Shown here one piece after another: positions 1-8,290 of a stretch of 64,000 nt of DNA (position 1 is the stretch's first letter; each line of letters opens with the position of its first letter). The notes under the pieces are model-generated. The model was not told where the DNA came from. It saw only the letters and a program-made list of their open reading frames with translations, and searched no databases. The stretch is from Rhodanobacter sp. ANJX3. Lineage in GTDB: Bacteria > Pseudomonadota > Gammaproteobacteria > Xanthomonadales > Rhodanobacteraceae. The translations under genes and the position numbers were made by a program. Location of the stretch: the NCBI RefSeq assembly GCF_014200755.1, contig NZ_JACHCM010000004.1, forward strand, positions 474,684-538,683, read 5' to 3'.

Positions 1-679
1 CCGGCCGGTCGTACAGATGCATCGGCGTGTCGATCTGCTGGATCACGCCGCCGTCGAGTACCACGATGCGCTGGCCCAGCGTCATCGCCTCGATCTGGTC
101 GTGCGTGACGTAGATCATCGTGGCCTTGAGCTGGCGATGCAGCCGTGCGATCTCGACCCGCATGGTCAGCCGCAGCTTGGCATCCAGATTGGACAGCGGC
201 TCGTCGAGCAGAAACACTTTCGGATCGCGCACCAGCGCCCGACCGAGCGCCACGCGCTGGCGCTGACCGCCGGACAATGCACCTGGCCGCGATGCCAGCC
301 GCGGCTCCAGTTCCAGGGTCTTGGCGGCCTCACGCACGCGGCGGTCGATCTCCCCTTTGGACTGGCCGCGCAGCTTCAGGCCGAAGGCCAGGTTTTCCGC
401 TACGGTCATATGCGGATACAGCGCGTAGTTCTGGAACACCATCGCGATATCGCGATCCTTCGGTTCCACGTCGTTCACCACGCGACCGTCGATGCTCAGC
501 GTACCGCCGCTGATCGACTCCAGCCCAGCAATCATCCGCAACAACGTGGTCTTGCCGCAGCCCGATGGCCCGACCAGCACCAGCAGCTCGCCATCGGCGA
601 TATCGAAACTCGCGCCGGCGACGCCGACGTGGCCGCCGGGGTAAACCTTGCGCAGTTGATCCAGACGAACGGTGGCCAT
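1..679 (-). CDS. MalK/UgpC-type sugar ABC transporter ATPase (N-terminal part; runs off the left edge)
   Basis: Cytoplasmic ATP-hydrolysing subunit of a carbohydrate ABC importer. About 226 codons are visible, starting [11 protein letters not shown] and containing Walker A (GPSGCGKTT), a Q-loop ([10 protein letters not shown]), the signature [15 protein letters not shown], Walker B ([13 protein letters not shown]) and the H-loop [11 protein letters not shown]. The C-terminal regulatory (TOBE-like) half lies outside the window. The start at 679 is preferred over ATG 685 because AGGAA lies six bases upstream of it. It is divergent from the GH1 gene, with a LacI-type palindrome at 770-781 between them. 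It is the likely partner of the permeases at 12.7-14.4 kb, which have no ATPase gene beside them; that pairing is inferred. Confidence 0.93.
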   Translation of the reverse strand, partial: MATVRLDQLRKVYPGGHVGVAGASFDIADGELLVLVGPSGCGKTTLLRMIAGLESISGGTLSIDGRVVNDVEPKDRDIAMVFQNYALYPHMTVAENLAFGLKLRGQSKGEIDRRVREAAKTLELEPRLASRPGALSGGQRQRVALGRALVRDPKVFLLDEPLSNLDAKLRLTMRVEIARLHRQLKATMIYVTHDQIEAMTLGQRIVVLDGGVIQQIDTPMHLYDRP

Positions 680-769
680 CGGCATTTCCTGTGCGGTCGG
701 CCACAAAGGCCAGCATTCGGCGTGTGAAGGTGTCTGCACATCGGCGAAACATTCGGCTATTCTGCCTAC

Positions 770-781
770 GTAATCGTTTAC
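770..781. promoter_or_regulatory. LacI-family operator candidate
   Basis: GTAATCGTTTAC is an imperfect palindrome (10 of 12 positions symmetric) with the central CG typical of LacI/GalR-family operators. It lies between the divergent malK-like and GH1 genes and shares CGTTTAC with a second palindrome at 4039-4050 in front of the lacI-type gene. The obvious ligand is the regulator encoded at 4093-5115; this is inferred. Confidence 0.55.
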
Positions 782-821
782 ATCAAGCCTTAATCACCCG
801 TTTTCATCTGCAGGAAGCTCC

Positions 822-2180
822 ATGACCGGTCGTTTTCGTTTTCCCGAGGGTTTTCACTGGGGTGCCGCCACGTCGGCCTACCAGATCGAAGGTTCACCGC
901 TGGCCGATGGCGCCGGCCCCAGCATCTGGCAGCGTTTTGCGCATACGCCAGGCATGATGTCCAACGGTGATACCGGCGACGTCGCCTGCGATCACTACAA
1001 CCGCTACAAGGACGACGTGCAGCTGATGCGCGCGCTCGGCCTGCAGGGCTATCGCTTCAGCATCAATTGGGCACGCGTGCTGCCCGAGGGCACCGGCCGG
1101 GTCAACGCCAAGGGCCTGGGTTTCTATTCGCGCCTGGTGGACGAACTGCTGGAAAACGGCATCGTGCCGAACGCCACGCTGTTTCATTGGGACCTGCCGG
1201 CGGCGCTTGACGATCGTGGCGGCTGGCTCAACCGCGACGTCGCGCACTGGTTTGCCGATTACGCCGAAGTGATGTTCAAGGCGCTCGGCGATCGCGTGCC
1301 GCGCTGGGCCACGCTCAACGAACCCTGGGTCGTCACCGACGGCGGCTACCTGCACGGCGCGCTGGCGCCCGGACACCGCAGCAAGTACGAGGCGCCGATC
1401 GCCGCGCACAATCTGATGCGCGCCAGCGGCGCCGGTATCCAGGCGTATCGCGCGCACGGCAAGCACGAGATCGGCGTGGTGTTCAACATCGAGCCCAAGT
1501 ACCCCGCCTCGGACAGCGCCGAGGATCTCGCCGCGACCAAGCGCGCCCACGCGTATATGAACAAGCAGTTTGCCGACCCGGCACTGCTCGGCAGCTATCC
1601 GCCCGAGCTGAAGGAAATCTTCGGCGACGCGTGGCCGGATTTTCCGGAAGACGACTTCAAGCTGACGAATCAGAAGGTCGATTTCGTCGGCATCAACTAT
1701 TACACCCGCGCCGTGGTCAAACACGACGTCGACGCGTATCCGCTGAAAGCCGTGCCGGTGCGCCAGCCCAACAAGACCTACACGGAAACCGGCTGGGAAG
1801 TGTTCGAGCAGGGCCTGACCGACACGCTCACCTGGTTCAAGCACCGCTACGGCGACATTCCGCTGTACATCACCGAAAACGGCTCGGCTTTCTACGATCC
1901 ACCGGTGGCGGAGAACGGTGTGCTGGACGACCCGCTGCGCACCAACTATCTACGCAAGCACCTCGGCGCCATGCACAAGGCGATCGAGGCGGGCGTCAAT
2001 ATCAAGGGTTATTACGCCTGGTCGCTGATGGACAACCTCGAATGGTCGCTGGGCTTCTCCAAGCGCTTCGGGCTCTACCACGTCGACTTCGCCACGCAGA
2101 AGCGCACGGCGAAGGCGACGGCCAAACTCTACGCCCAGGTGATCGGGAGCAACGGCGCCGTGCTGGACGAACAGGGGTAA
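822..2180 (+). CDS. GH1 beta-glucosidase
   Basis: Cytoplasmic retaining beta-glucosidase (no signal peptide), 452 aa, the usual GH1 length. It opens with the family N-terminal signature FPEGFHWGAATSAYQIEG. The acid/base motif TLNEP puts the catalytic glutamate at residue 167, and the nucleophile motif YITENG at residue 352. FHWDLPAAL and the late WSLMDNLEW block are further GH1 hallmarks. AGGAAG precedes the start at good spacing. The gene stands alone, with the LacI-type palindrome 40 bases upstream and a convergent hairpin after it. It probably cleaves imported beta-gluco-oligosaccharides to glucose; the linkage cannot be read from sequence. Confidence 0.95.
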   Translation: MTGRFRFPEGFHWGAATSAYQIEGSPLADGAGPSIWQRFAHTPGMMSNGDTGDVACDHYNRYKDDVQLMRALGLQGYRFSINWARVLPEGTGRVNAKGLGFYSRLVDELLENGIVPNATLFHWDLPAALDDRGGWLNRDVAHWFADYAEVMFKALGDRVPRWATLNEPWVVTDGGYLHGALAPGHRSKYEAPIAAHNLMRASGAGIQAYRAHGKHEIGVVFNIEPKYPASDSAEDLAATKRAHAYMNKQFADPALLGSYPPELKEIFGDAWPDFPEDDFKLTNQKVDFVGINYYTRAVVKHDVDAYPLKAVPVRQPNKTYTETGWEVFEQGLTDTLTWFKHRYGDIPLYITENGSAFYDPPVAENGVLDDPLRTNYLRKHLGAMHKAIEAGVNIKGYYAWSLMDNLEWSLGFSKRFGLYHVDFATQKRTAKATAKLYAQVIGSNGAVLDEQG

Positions 2181-2186
2181 ATCCAC

Positions 2187-2221
2187 GAAGGTCAGGTTGC
2201 GCGACACGCCACCTGACCTTC
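2187..2221. terminator. Convergent terminator-like hairpin between GH1 gene and rsmG
   Basis: Perfect 11-bp inverted repeat (GAAGGTCAGGT / ACCTGACCTTC) around a 13-base loop, between the 3' ends of two converging genes. No long T-tract, so termination efficiency is uncertain. Confidence 0.6.
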
Positions 2222-2234
2222 CGGCACCCTGCAA

Positions 2235-2864
2235 TCAGGCCCTGCCGAGCACCACGAGACGGCGCTCGGCATCCAGCCCCGGTACCGTCAGCACATGCGT
2301 TTCCCGCACGGCGAAACCGGACGGCACGCCCGACAGTTCGTCCTCCGACAGCTTGCCCTTCATGGCCAGCCAGATGCCGTCGGGCGCCAGCAGGTGTCCG
2401 CCCCAACCGAGCATGTCGGCGAAGCTGGCGAAGGCGCGCGCGGTGACGCAGTCAAACTGGCCTTGCACGTCTTCCACGCGCGACTGTACGGCGCGCACGC
2501 CGTCGAGCTTCAGCGCGCGGATCGCCTCGCGCAAAAAACGCACCTTCTTGCCGTTGGAATCGACCAGCAGCATCTCCCGGCCCGGCGCCGCAATCGCCAG
2601 CACGATGCCGGGCAACCCGGGGCCGGTGCCCAGATCCGCCAGGGTGGCGCCGCGCACATAGGGCAGAATCGCCAGCGAATCGAGCAGGTGGCGGGTAATC
2701 ATCTCGCCCGCGTCGCGTACGGCGGTGAGGTTATAGGCGCCGTTCCAGCGCTCCAGCAGTACCTGATAATCCAGCAAGCGCGACACGGCCTCTGCCGGCA
2801 GGCCAAGCCCCAACTCGGCGATGCCGCGTACCAGTTGGGTCTGCAAGAGGTCGCGCGCGGTCAT
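2235..2864 (-). CDS. rsmG: 16S rRNA (guanine527-N7)-methyltransferase RsmG (GidB)
   Basis: SAM-dependent methyltransferase that makes m7G527 in 16S rRNA; 209 aa, normal length. The SAM-binding loop reads LADLGTGPGLPGI. RHLLDSL (upstream) and the motif around VTARAFASFADML are typical of GidB. The start at MTARDLL was chosen because residues upstream of it (a possible 44-residue extension) look unlike the family. In many bacteria rsmG follows mnmG near parA/parB and the origin; here it sits alone inside the glycan locus, about 50 kb from oriC. Confidence 0.93.
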   Translation of the reverse strand: MTARDLLQTQLVRGIAELGLGLPAEAVSRLLDYQVLLERWNGAYNLTAVRDAGEMITRHLLDSLAILPYVRGATLADLGTGPGLPGIVLAIAAPGREMLLVDSNGKKVRFLREAIRALKLDGVRAVQSRVEDVQGQFDCVTARAFASFADMLGWGGHLLAPDGIWLAMKGKLSEDELSGVPSGFAVRETHVLTVPGLDAERRLVVLGRA

Positions 2865-2953
2865 CCGGATTCCTGGTAGCTTGGCGTAAGAGAGCAGTAT
2901 CTCCGGCAACGACCGGCAATGCCAAAGCGCGTGCCAAGAAACTATGCAAAAGA

Positions 2954-2973
2954 AAACCCGCCGCAGCGGGTTT
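2954..2973 (-). terminator. Rho-independent terminator of the SPFH gene
   Basis: Perfect 8-bp stem AAACCCGC / GCGGGTTT with loop CGCA. On the minus strand it is followed by a T-rich stretch (TTCTTTTGC), so it terminates transcription from 3493 before rsmG. Confidence 0.75.
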
Positions 2974-3034
2974 CGGTTTGCCAGTCGTGCGAGCAACTCG
3001 GCCTATTTGACGCCAGTCGAGCGGCGCAATGGGC

Positions 3035-3493
3035 TCAGGCCGCGTCCAGTTCGACCCGCGTCACCATCATGCCGCGCTCGCGCAGGCTCTGGTTGAGCAG
3101 CTGCTTCATATGCGAGCCGAGCACGCGGCGATCGGCATGCGCCACATCGCGCTCGGTGCACAGCGCCTCGTGAGCGCCGCGAAGAATCAGCTGGTCGACT
3201 TGGCCGAATACCGCATCGGCGCGCTCCGGCTCCAGCACCTGCCAGTAAACCGTGCCGCTGACGTCGCGATCGTCCGCCATCGGCTCTTCGAATCGCAGTA
3301 CCTGGCCGGAGAGGTTGATCTTGTTGGCGATGCGCTCCACCAGCGGCAGCACCACGTGCACACCCGGCTGCAGCAGCCGCGCCGGCTTGCCCTGGCGATA
3401 GAGGCTGTAGACCTGACCCGCAGGCACGCGCTTGACGGCGCTGACGAACAGCGCGGCGAAGAACAGGGCGATAACGATGAGCGAGATGAACAT
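3035..3493 (-). CDS. Small SPFH/Band 7-like membrane-anchored protein
   Basis: 152 aa: one N-terminal membrane segment (residues 1-19) followed by a Band 7/SPFH-like stretch with RVPAGQVYSLYRQGK, LLQPGVHVVLPLVERI and SGTVYWQVLEPERAD. Stomatin, prohibitin and HflK/C proteins are typically 250-400 aa with a C-terminal coiled coil; this protein ends soon after the SPFH-like part (LNQSLRERGMMVTRVELDAA) and has none. It is monocistronic with its own terminator. Function unknown; a membrane scaffold role is only inferred. Confidence 0.7.
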   Translation of the reverse strand: MFISLIVIALFFAALFVSAVKRVPAGQVYSLYRQGKPARLLQPGVHVVLPLVERIANKINLSGQVLRFEEPMADDRDVSGTVYWQVLEPERADAVFGQVDQLILRGAHEALCTERDVAHADRRVLGSHMKQLLNQSLRERGMMVTRVELDAA

Positions 3494-3999
3494 AATGTTT
3501 CAGAAACAGCGACTTAATCGCTTTATGGTGATTGTTTGCAGGAAGTTGATGGTACAGGCGCTTGAGCGGTCAAACATTAACCTTGATTTAACGGCATCTG
3601 CAAAACTTTAACAAGTCCTTCTTTTTGCGTGGACATAACCCTCGGCGATCAATCAGCGGCCGGCTTGATCCAAGTAGCCGGCAACAAATACGCACCCCCT
3701 TCAACGCCACCCATCACCGACAGCCATGTCGCTTTCTCCAAACGCTTTCCGTTCAGCGCGGGTGCGTGCGTGATCGTCTCCATCTACTTAAACGTCTGCT
3801 GGCGCCAAAACTTTAGCGAGGACACTGAGCGTGTGACGATGCAAAAGTCACCCATCGCCCGATCCCGAGACCCGACGGCGTCAGCGCCTGATGTTGCGGA
3901 GCCGCACTGGTTTTTTCGACGCTCAAACGTAATATTTAGCGCCAATTAGGCGTTTTCCGATTCGGCACGCTCGGCATCCCGAAAACCCTTTTGCGCTGC

Positions 4000-4013
4000 A
4001 ACAAATATTTGTT
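4000..4013. promoter_or_regulatory. Perfect 14-bp palindrome upstream of lacI-type gene
   Basis: AACAAATATTTGTT is its own reverse complement and sits 80 bases before the regulator start, next to GTTTTGCAAAC (4011-4021). It looks like a transcription-factor site but lacks the central CG of LacI-family operators, so the ligand may be a different regulator. Confidence 0.4.
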
Positions 4014-4038
4014 TTGCAAACACTTTACAAGCAGCCAT

Positions 4039-4050
4039 GAAAACGTTTAC
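4039..4050. promoter_or_regulatory. LacI-family operator candidate (autoregulation)
   Basis: GAAAACGTTTAC has a central CG with AAACGTTT symmetry and shares CGTTTAC with the 770-781 site. It is about 43 bases upstream of the LacI-type start, as expected for autoregulation and for control of the downstream receptor gene. Confidence 0.5.
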
Positions 4051-4092
4051 GTTCCCGCCACTGGGGGATTCCGGGGGTTAGCGAAGCTTGTC

Positions 4093-5115
4093 ATGGCAAC
4101 CATCACGATCAAGGATGTAGCGCGCGAAGCCAACGTGTCGGTGGCTTCGGTGTCGCGTGCGCTGAACGGCGGCAGCGGCGTCACCGCCGAAACCGGCCAG
4201 CGCATTCGCGACGTGGCCCTGCGCCTGCGCTATATCCCGCACGCTGCGGCGCGCATGCTGATCACCCGTCGCACCAACACCATCGGCGCCCTGCTTCCGG
4301 ATTTATACGGCGAATTCTTTTCCGAATTGATTCGCGGCATCGATCTGGCCGCCCGCGCGCACGGCTTGCATCTGCTGGTTTCCAGCTCCCACGACAGTTC
4401 CGAGGACGCCGCCGCGGCCCTGCGCGCCATGCAGGGCCGCGTCGACGGCATGCTGATCATGTCCGCGCACGTCGACGACGCATTCCTGCGCGCCAATCTG
4501 CCCGAGGATCTGCCGACCGTACTGATCAACAGCCCGGTGCAAGATGAGGCCTACCGCGTCATCAACGTCGACAATTACGCTGGCGCGCGCGCGATGACCA
4601 AGCATCTGATCGACACCGGTCACCAGGACATTGCGTTTATTGCCGGCCCAGAGAACAACTTCGACGCACAGCAGCGCGAGAACGGCTATCGCGCGGCGAT
4701 GGCCAAGTACGCGTCCAAGGTCGAACCCGTTGTCGTCGCCGGCGACTTCACCGAGGAAGCCGGCTTTCGCGCCGGTGAAGCACTGCTAGCTCGGAAGAAG
4801 CGACCGAATGCAGTATTCGCGGCCAACGACATGATGGCGGTCGGTTGCATGCACGCATTCCGCGAAGCCGGTGTCTGTGTACCCCAAGACATCGCTTTGG
4901 CCGGCTTCGACGATATTCCGGTCGCCCGTTATGTCGCGCCGCCCCTCAGCACGGTGCGCGTGCGCATCGTCGACCTCGGACGCAGCGCGCTCGAGGCTGT
5001 GGCGAGCATGCTGGAAAACCCCGATCACCAAGTCACAGCCGGACCGACCTTCGGCTGCGAAATCGTTGTGCGCGAAACCTGCGGCGCCCGTGGCGCCCCA
5101 GCGTCCCACGAATAA
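4093..5115 (+). CDS. LacI/GalR-family transcriptional regulator
   Basis: 340 aa, standard LacI length. The N-terminal helix-turn-helix ITIKDVAREANVSVASVSRA occupies residues 4-23, followed by the hinge region (RYIPHAAARML). The periplasmic-binding-like effector domain starts near residue 60 (NTIGALLPDLYGEFFSELIRG) and includes AGFDDIPVARYVAPPLSTV. ATG 4093 was chosen because it gives the canonical LacI N-terminus; an in-frame upstream TTG would add 34 unrelated residues. The receptor gene follows 40 bases later on the same strand. It probably represses the glycan locus until a sugar binds; the effector is unknown. Confidence 0.95.
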   Translation: MATITIKDVAREANVSVASVSRALNGGSGVTAETGQRIRDVALRLRYIPHAAARMLITRRTNTIGALLPDLYGEFFSELIRGIDLAARAHGLHLLVSSSHDSSEDAAAALRAMQGRVDGMLIMSAHVDDAFLRANLPEDLPTVLINSPVQDEAYRVINVDNYAGARAMTKHLIDTGHQDIAFIAGPENNFDAQQRENGYRAAMAKYASKVEPVVVAGDFTEEAGFRAGEALLARKKRPNAVFAANDMMAVGCMHAFREAGVCVPQDIALAGFDDIPVARYVAPPLSTVRVRIVDLGRSALEAVASMLENPDHQVTAGPTFGCEIVVRETCGARGAPASHE

Positions 5116-5155
5116 AGTCCGAATTAGCACGTCACATTGCCCGGGGAGGGGAATC

Positions 5156-8100
5156 ATGAAAACGTCAACGCGCTTCAAGAAGAAATTGCTCGCCAGTCTG
5201 ATCACGGCATCGGTTACCGCGATCGCTGCGGGTGTACCCAGTATGTCGGTCGCGGCGAGTGCCGATGCCAACCTTCGAGGACATGCCGCTCCTGGAGCCG
5301 TGATAACGGCCAAGCAGATTTCCACCGGTGCCGTTCGTCGCACCAAGGCCGACACGGACGGCAGCTATGCGCTGGTCGGCTTGCCGCCGGGCACGTATCA
5401 GGTCGATGCCGGTCCGGGAACCGAAAGAACCGTCACGCTGAGCGTAGCCTCCACCGCGTCTCTCGACCTGCTTGCGGCGGCCGCCAACGCACCATCGACC
5501 GCCAACGCCACCAACCTCAACGGCGTCACCGTGTCGGCCACCGATCTGCGCGAAGTCAAAACGTCGGAAGTCGGCACCACGGTCTCGCTGCATCAGATCA
5601 ACACCACGCCGCAAGCCTCGCGCAACTTCCTCGAGTTTGCCGACGTCGTGCCGGGTATGGTTTTCACCCGGAGCGCCGATGGCACCACCAGCCTACGCGC
5701 CGGTGCTCAGGCGACATCGGCCATCAACGTGTATATCGACGGCGTCGGCCAGAAGAACTACGTGCTGTCGGGCGGCGTCACCGGCCAGAACAACAGCCAG
5801 GGCAATCCGTTCCCGCAACTTGCCGTCGGCGAATACAAGGTCATTACCTCCAACTACAAGGCGGAATACGACCAGATATCGAGCGCCGCCGTGACCGCCG
5901 AAACCAAGTCCGGCACCAATGAATTCCACGGCGATGTGCTGGGCAGTTTCACCAACACGGCCATGCGTGCGGAAACGCCCGCCGAACAGGCCGCCGACAA
6001 GAAAACGTCGTCGCATGAAAAGGATTATGGATTCGATCTGGGCGGTCCGATTGCGAAGGACCTGGCGCACTTCTTCATTGCTTACGAAGGCAAGGAATTC
6101 GATAGCCCGACGACCGTCGTCCCGGCCGGTGACGCTTCTTACATCAGCCAGCTGCCCACAAGCGTGCAGAGCCTGCTGGGCCCAGCCAGCCTGCCGTTCA
6201 AGGAAAACGACTGGTTCGGCAAGATAGACTTCGAGCCGACCGACCGCGATCGTTTCGAAATAAGCGGCAAATATCGCGATGAAAGCGCGATCAGCGGCAT
6301 TGGTGGGCCTATCGCTGCCACCGCCGCACTCAATACCAAGAACTTCGACAAACGCTTCGATATCCGCTGGGATCACAGCACGGACAGCTGGTTCAACCGT
6401 TTGCAGGCAACCTACGAAAATGCTTTCTACACGCCAACGCCTGTGTTTACCGGTGACGGCAGCGCCTACGTCGAGCAGCAGAACCAGAACCAGACCATTC
6501 TGACTACCGGCAACTCGCCGCTGTCCCAGCAGAACAAGGGTCAGAAAGGTCCGGCGCTGCAGGACGACCTGACCTTCAACGACTTCGAATGGCATGGCGA
6601 CCACGTCATCAAGATGGGCGTGAAGTACAAGGAGGCGAAGCTCACCGCACAAGACGCTGGCGACACGAACGCGCTCTACAGCTACGCCGTCAGCCAGAAC
6701 AATGGCACCGAGAGCATTCCGTATCAGGTGCAGTTCGGCTCGCCTACACCGGGCTTGAGCCCGGTGGCGAGAAGCTCGGACAAACAGTTCGGTACGTATA
6801 TCCAGGACGACTGGGCGGTCAACGACAAGCTGACCTTGAACCTCGGCATCCGCTGGGATTACGAGAAAACGCCGTCGTACCTCAACTACGTCACGCCGCA
6901 AAATGTCATCGACGCCTTCAACAGCCAGGATCCCAACGCGCCGCCGGGCCAGACCTATGCCCAGACGCTGGCTAAAGGCGGCGTCAATGTAAACGATTAC
7001 ATCAGTACGGGTCACAACCGCAGCGCGCCGAAGAACGAGTTCCAGCCAAGGCTGGGCTTCTCCTACGACCTCAACGGCGACGAGGCGCACGTGATCTTTG
7101 GCGGCATCGGCCGCTCTTACGACCGCGACCTGTACGAGGCTTTGCAGGTCGAACAGACCAAGTCGGTCCTGTCGCAGCCAACGCTGCTTTTCAATACACC
7201 CGACAAACCCTGCGTCGTGGGGCAGAACTCCTGCTACGCGTGGGATCCGAAGTACTACCAGATTCCCAATCTGCAGGCGCTCGTGGCAGGCAGCACCTCC
7301 GGCAAGGAAGTCGATCTGATCACCAACAACCTGAAGGCGCCGTATTCCGACCAGCTCAGTCTCGGCATGCGCAACAAGCTGGGCGACTGGAATACCAGCG
7401 CCGCGGTGGCCTATGTGCACAGCCACGATGGTTTGGTCTACACGCTCGGCAACCGCTATCCGGACGGCGCTTTCTGGCAGAACGGCAGCCAGCCCTGGGG
7501 CAACGGTATTCCCGGTTTCGGCAGCCTGATCATCGGCAACAACGGCTTGGTCACTAAGACCACTCAGGTACTGCTGTCAGCCGAAAAACCGTACACCCAC
7601 GAATCCGGCTGGGGCGCGACCATTGCCTACACCTACACCCATGCGCTGCAGAACAACGACAACAACTCGCCGGACGACCAGTACGCATTCGATTACGAGA
7701 CGATCGGCAACTACCCGTATACCGGCTCGGGCGTTTCCAAACATCGCCTGGTCGCCACCGGGACCATCGACGGCCCCTGGGGCTTCGTGTTCGGCTCCAA
7801 GCTGACGCTTTCCACGCCAGTACCCGATCTCAACCTGGCTTGCTACGGGGCCGCTGCCACCAATCAAGATGCCAACGGTATCAACGGTGCGGGCTGTCGG
7901 TCGGTGTCGTTTGCTCCGGCGGCCACCGGCCGCTTTCTGATCGGTGGAAAGTTCTTCGGCTATCGCGACATCGATTTTCAGGCAACGAAGAATTTTACCT
8001 TCTACGGCGGCCTGGGTGGCTACGTCCGGCTGGACCTGATCAACGCGTTCAACTGGGACAACTACACCGACTATATTGAAACCTTCGGCGCCAACGGCGT

Positions 8101-8191
8101 GCTCAACAAGGTACGCGTTTCGTACAACCCGACCGGCGAAATCACCGGCTACACGCGCACGCTGAAAGTATCCGTAGGCATCAACTTCTAG
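5156..8191 (+). CDS. TonB-dependent outer-membrane receptor with N-terminal CarboxypepD_reg-like domain
   Basis: 1011 aa. A signal peptide spans about residues 1-33 (KKKLLASLITASVTA...SVAA). A carboxypeptidase-regulatory-like beta-sandwich follows (GAVRRTKADTDGSYALVGLPPGTYQV), then a plug region (FLEFADVVPGMVF, NVYIDGVGQKNYVLSGG) and a long beta-barrel ending in the outer-membrane-type terminal TLKVSVGINF. This is the Oar-like receptor type common in Xanthomonadales and Caulobacter glycan loci. A strong ribosome site GGGGAGGGG precedes ATG 5156. Its substrate is probably an oligosaccharide, judged from the adjoining LacI and hydrolase genes; its energy would come from the Ton system at 61.5-63.9 kb. 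Confidence 0.93.
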   Translation: MKTSTRFKKKLLASLITASVTAIAAGVPSMSVAASADANLRGHAAPGAVITAKQISTGAVRRTKADTDGSYALVGLPPGTYQVDAGPGTERTVTLSVASTASLDLLAAAANAPSTANATNLNGVTVSATDLREVKTSEVGTTVSLHQINTTPQASRNFLEFADVVPGMVFTRSADGTTSLRAGAQATSAINVYIDGVGQKNYVLSGGVTGQNNSQGNPFPQLAVGEYKVITSNYKAEYDQISSAAVTAETKSGTNEFHGDVLGSFTNTAMRAETPAEQAADKKTSSHEKDYGFDLGGPIAKDLAHFFIAYEGKEFDSPTTVVPAGDASYISQLPTSVQSLLGPASLPFKENDWFGKIDFEPTDRDRFEISGKYRDESAISGIGGPIAATAALNTKNFDKRFDIRWDHSTDSWFNRLQATYENAFYTPTPVFTGDGSAYVEQQNQNQTILTTGNSPLSQQNKGQKGPALQDDLTFNDFEWHGDHVIKMGVKYKEAKLTAQDAGDTNALYSYAVSQNNGTESIPYQVQFGSPTPGLSPVARSSDKQFGTYIQDDWAVNDKLTLNLGIRWDYEKTPSYLNYVTPQNVIDAFNSQDPNAPPGQTYAQTLAKGGVNVNDYISTGHNRSAPKNEFQPRLGFSYDLNGDEAHVIFGGIGRSYDRDLYEALQVEQTKSVLSQPTLLFNTPDKPCVVGQNSCYAWDPKYYQIPNLQALVAGSTSGKEVDLITNNLKAPYSDQLSLGMRNKLGDWNTSAAVAYVHSHDGLVYTLGNRYPDGAFWQNGSQPWGNGIPGFGSLIIGNNGLVTKTTQVLLSAEKPYTHESGWGATIAYTYTHALQNNDNNSPDDQYAFDYETIGNYPYTGSGVSKHRLVATGTIDGPWGFVFGSKLTLSTPVPDLNLACYGAAATNQDANGINGAGCRSVSFAPAATGRFLIGGKFFGYRDIDFQATKNFTFYGGLGGYVRLDLINAFNWDNYTDYIETFGANGVLNKVRVSYNPTGEITGYTRTLKVSVGINF

Positions 8192-8240
8192 GCTTGCCCT
8201 GTAGGCTCCGTGCCGGCAACGGCACGCGGGCCTCGACCCG

Positions 8241-8269
8241 AGCCCGCGACGTGCGGGCTTTGTTTTTTG
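8241..8269 (+). terminator. Terminator after the TonB receptor gene
   Basis: 7-bp stem AGCCCGC / GCGGGCT with a 5-base loop, followed by TTGTTTTTT. It should separate most receptor transcripts from the halogenase-like gene, or act as an attenuator giving more receptor than downstream enzymes. Confidence 0.8.
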
Positions 8270-8290
8270 CGACACGATGAGCGCTTTTCG

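Larger units (their letters stand above)
3494..4092. other. 599-base intergenic region upstream of the lacI-type gene
   Basis: More AT-rich than its surroundings. No convincing gene: a 106-codon open frame at 3629-3949 has no family resemblance, no ribosome binding site and unusual composition. The right end holds a perfect 14-bp palindrome at 4000-4013, a GTTTTGCAAAC element at 4011-4021 and a LacI-type palindrome at 4039-4050, so it probably contains promoters and operators for the SPFH gene and the lacI-receptor unit. Confidence 0.6.

Noticed and set aside
3629..3949. 106-codon frame in the gap upstream of lacI
   Set aside because: No ribosome site, no family features, low-complexity composition unlike its neighbours.
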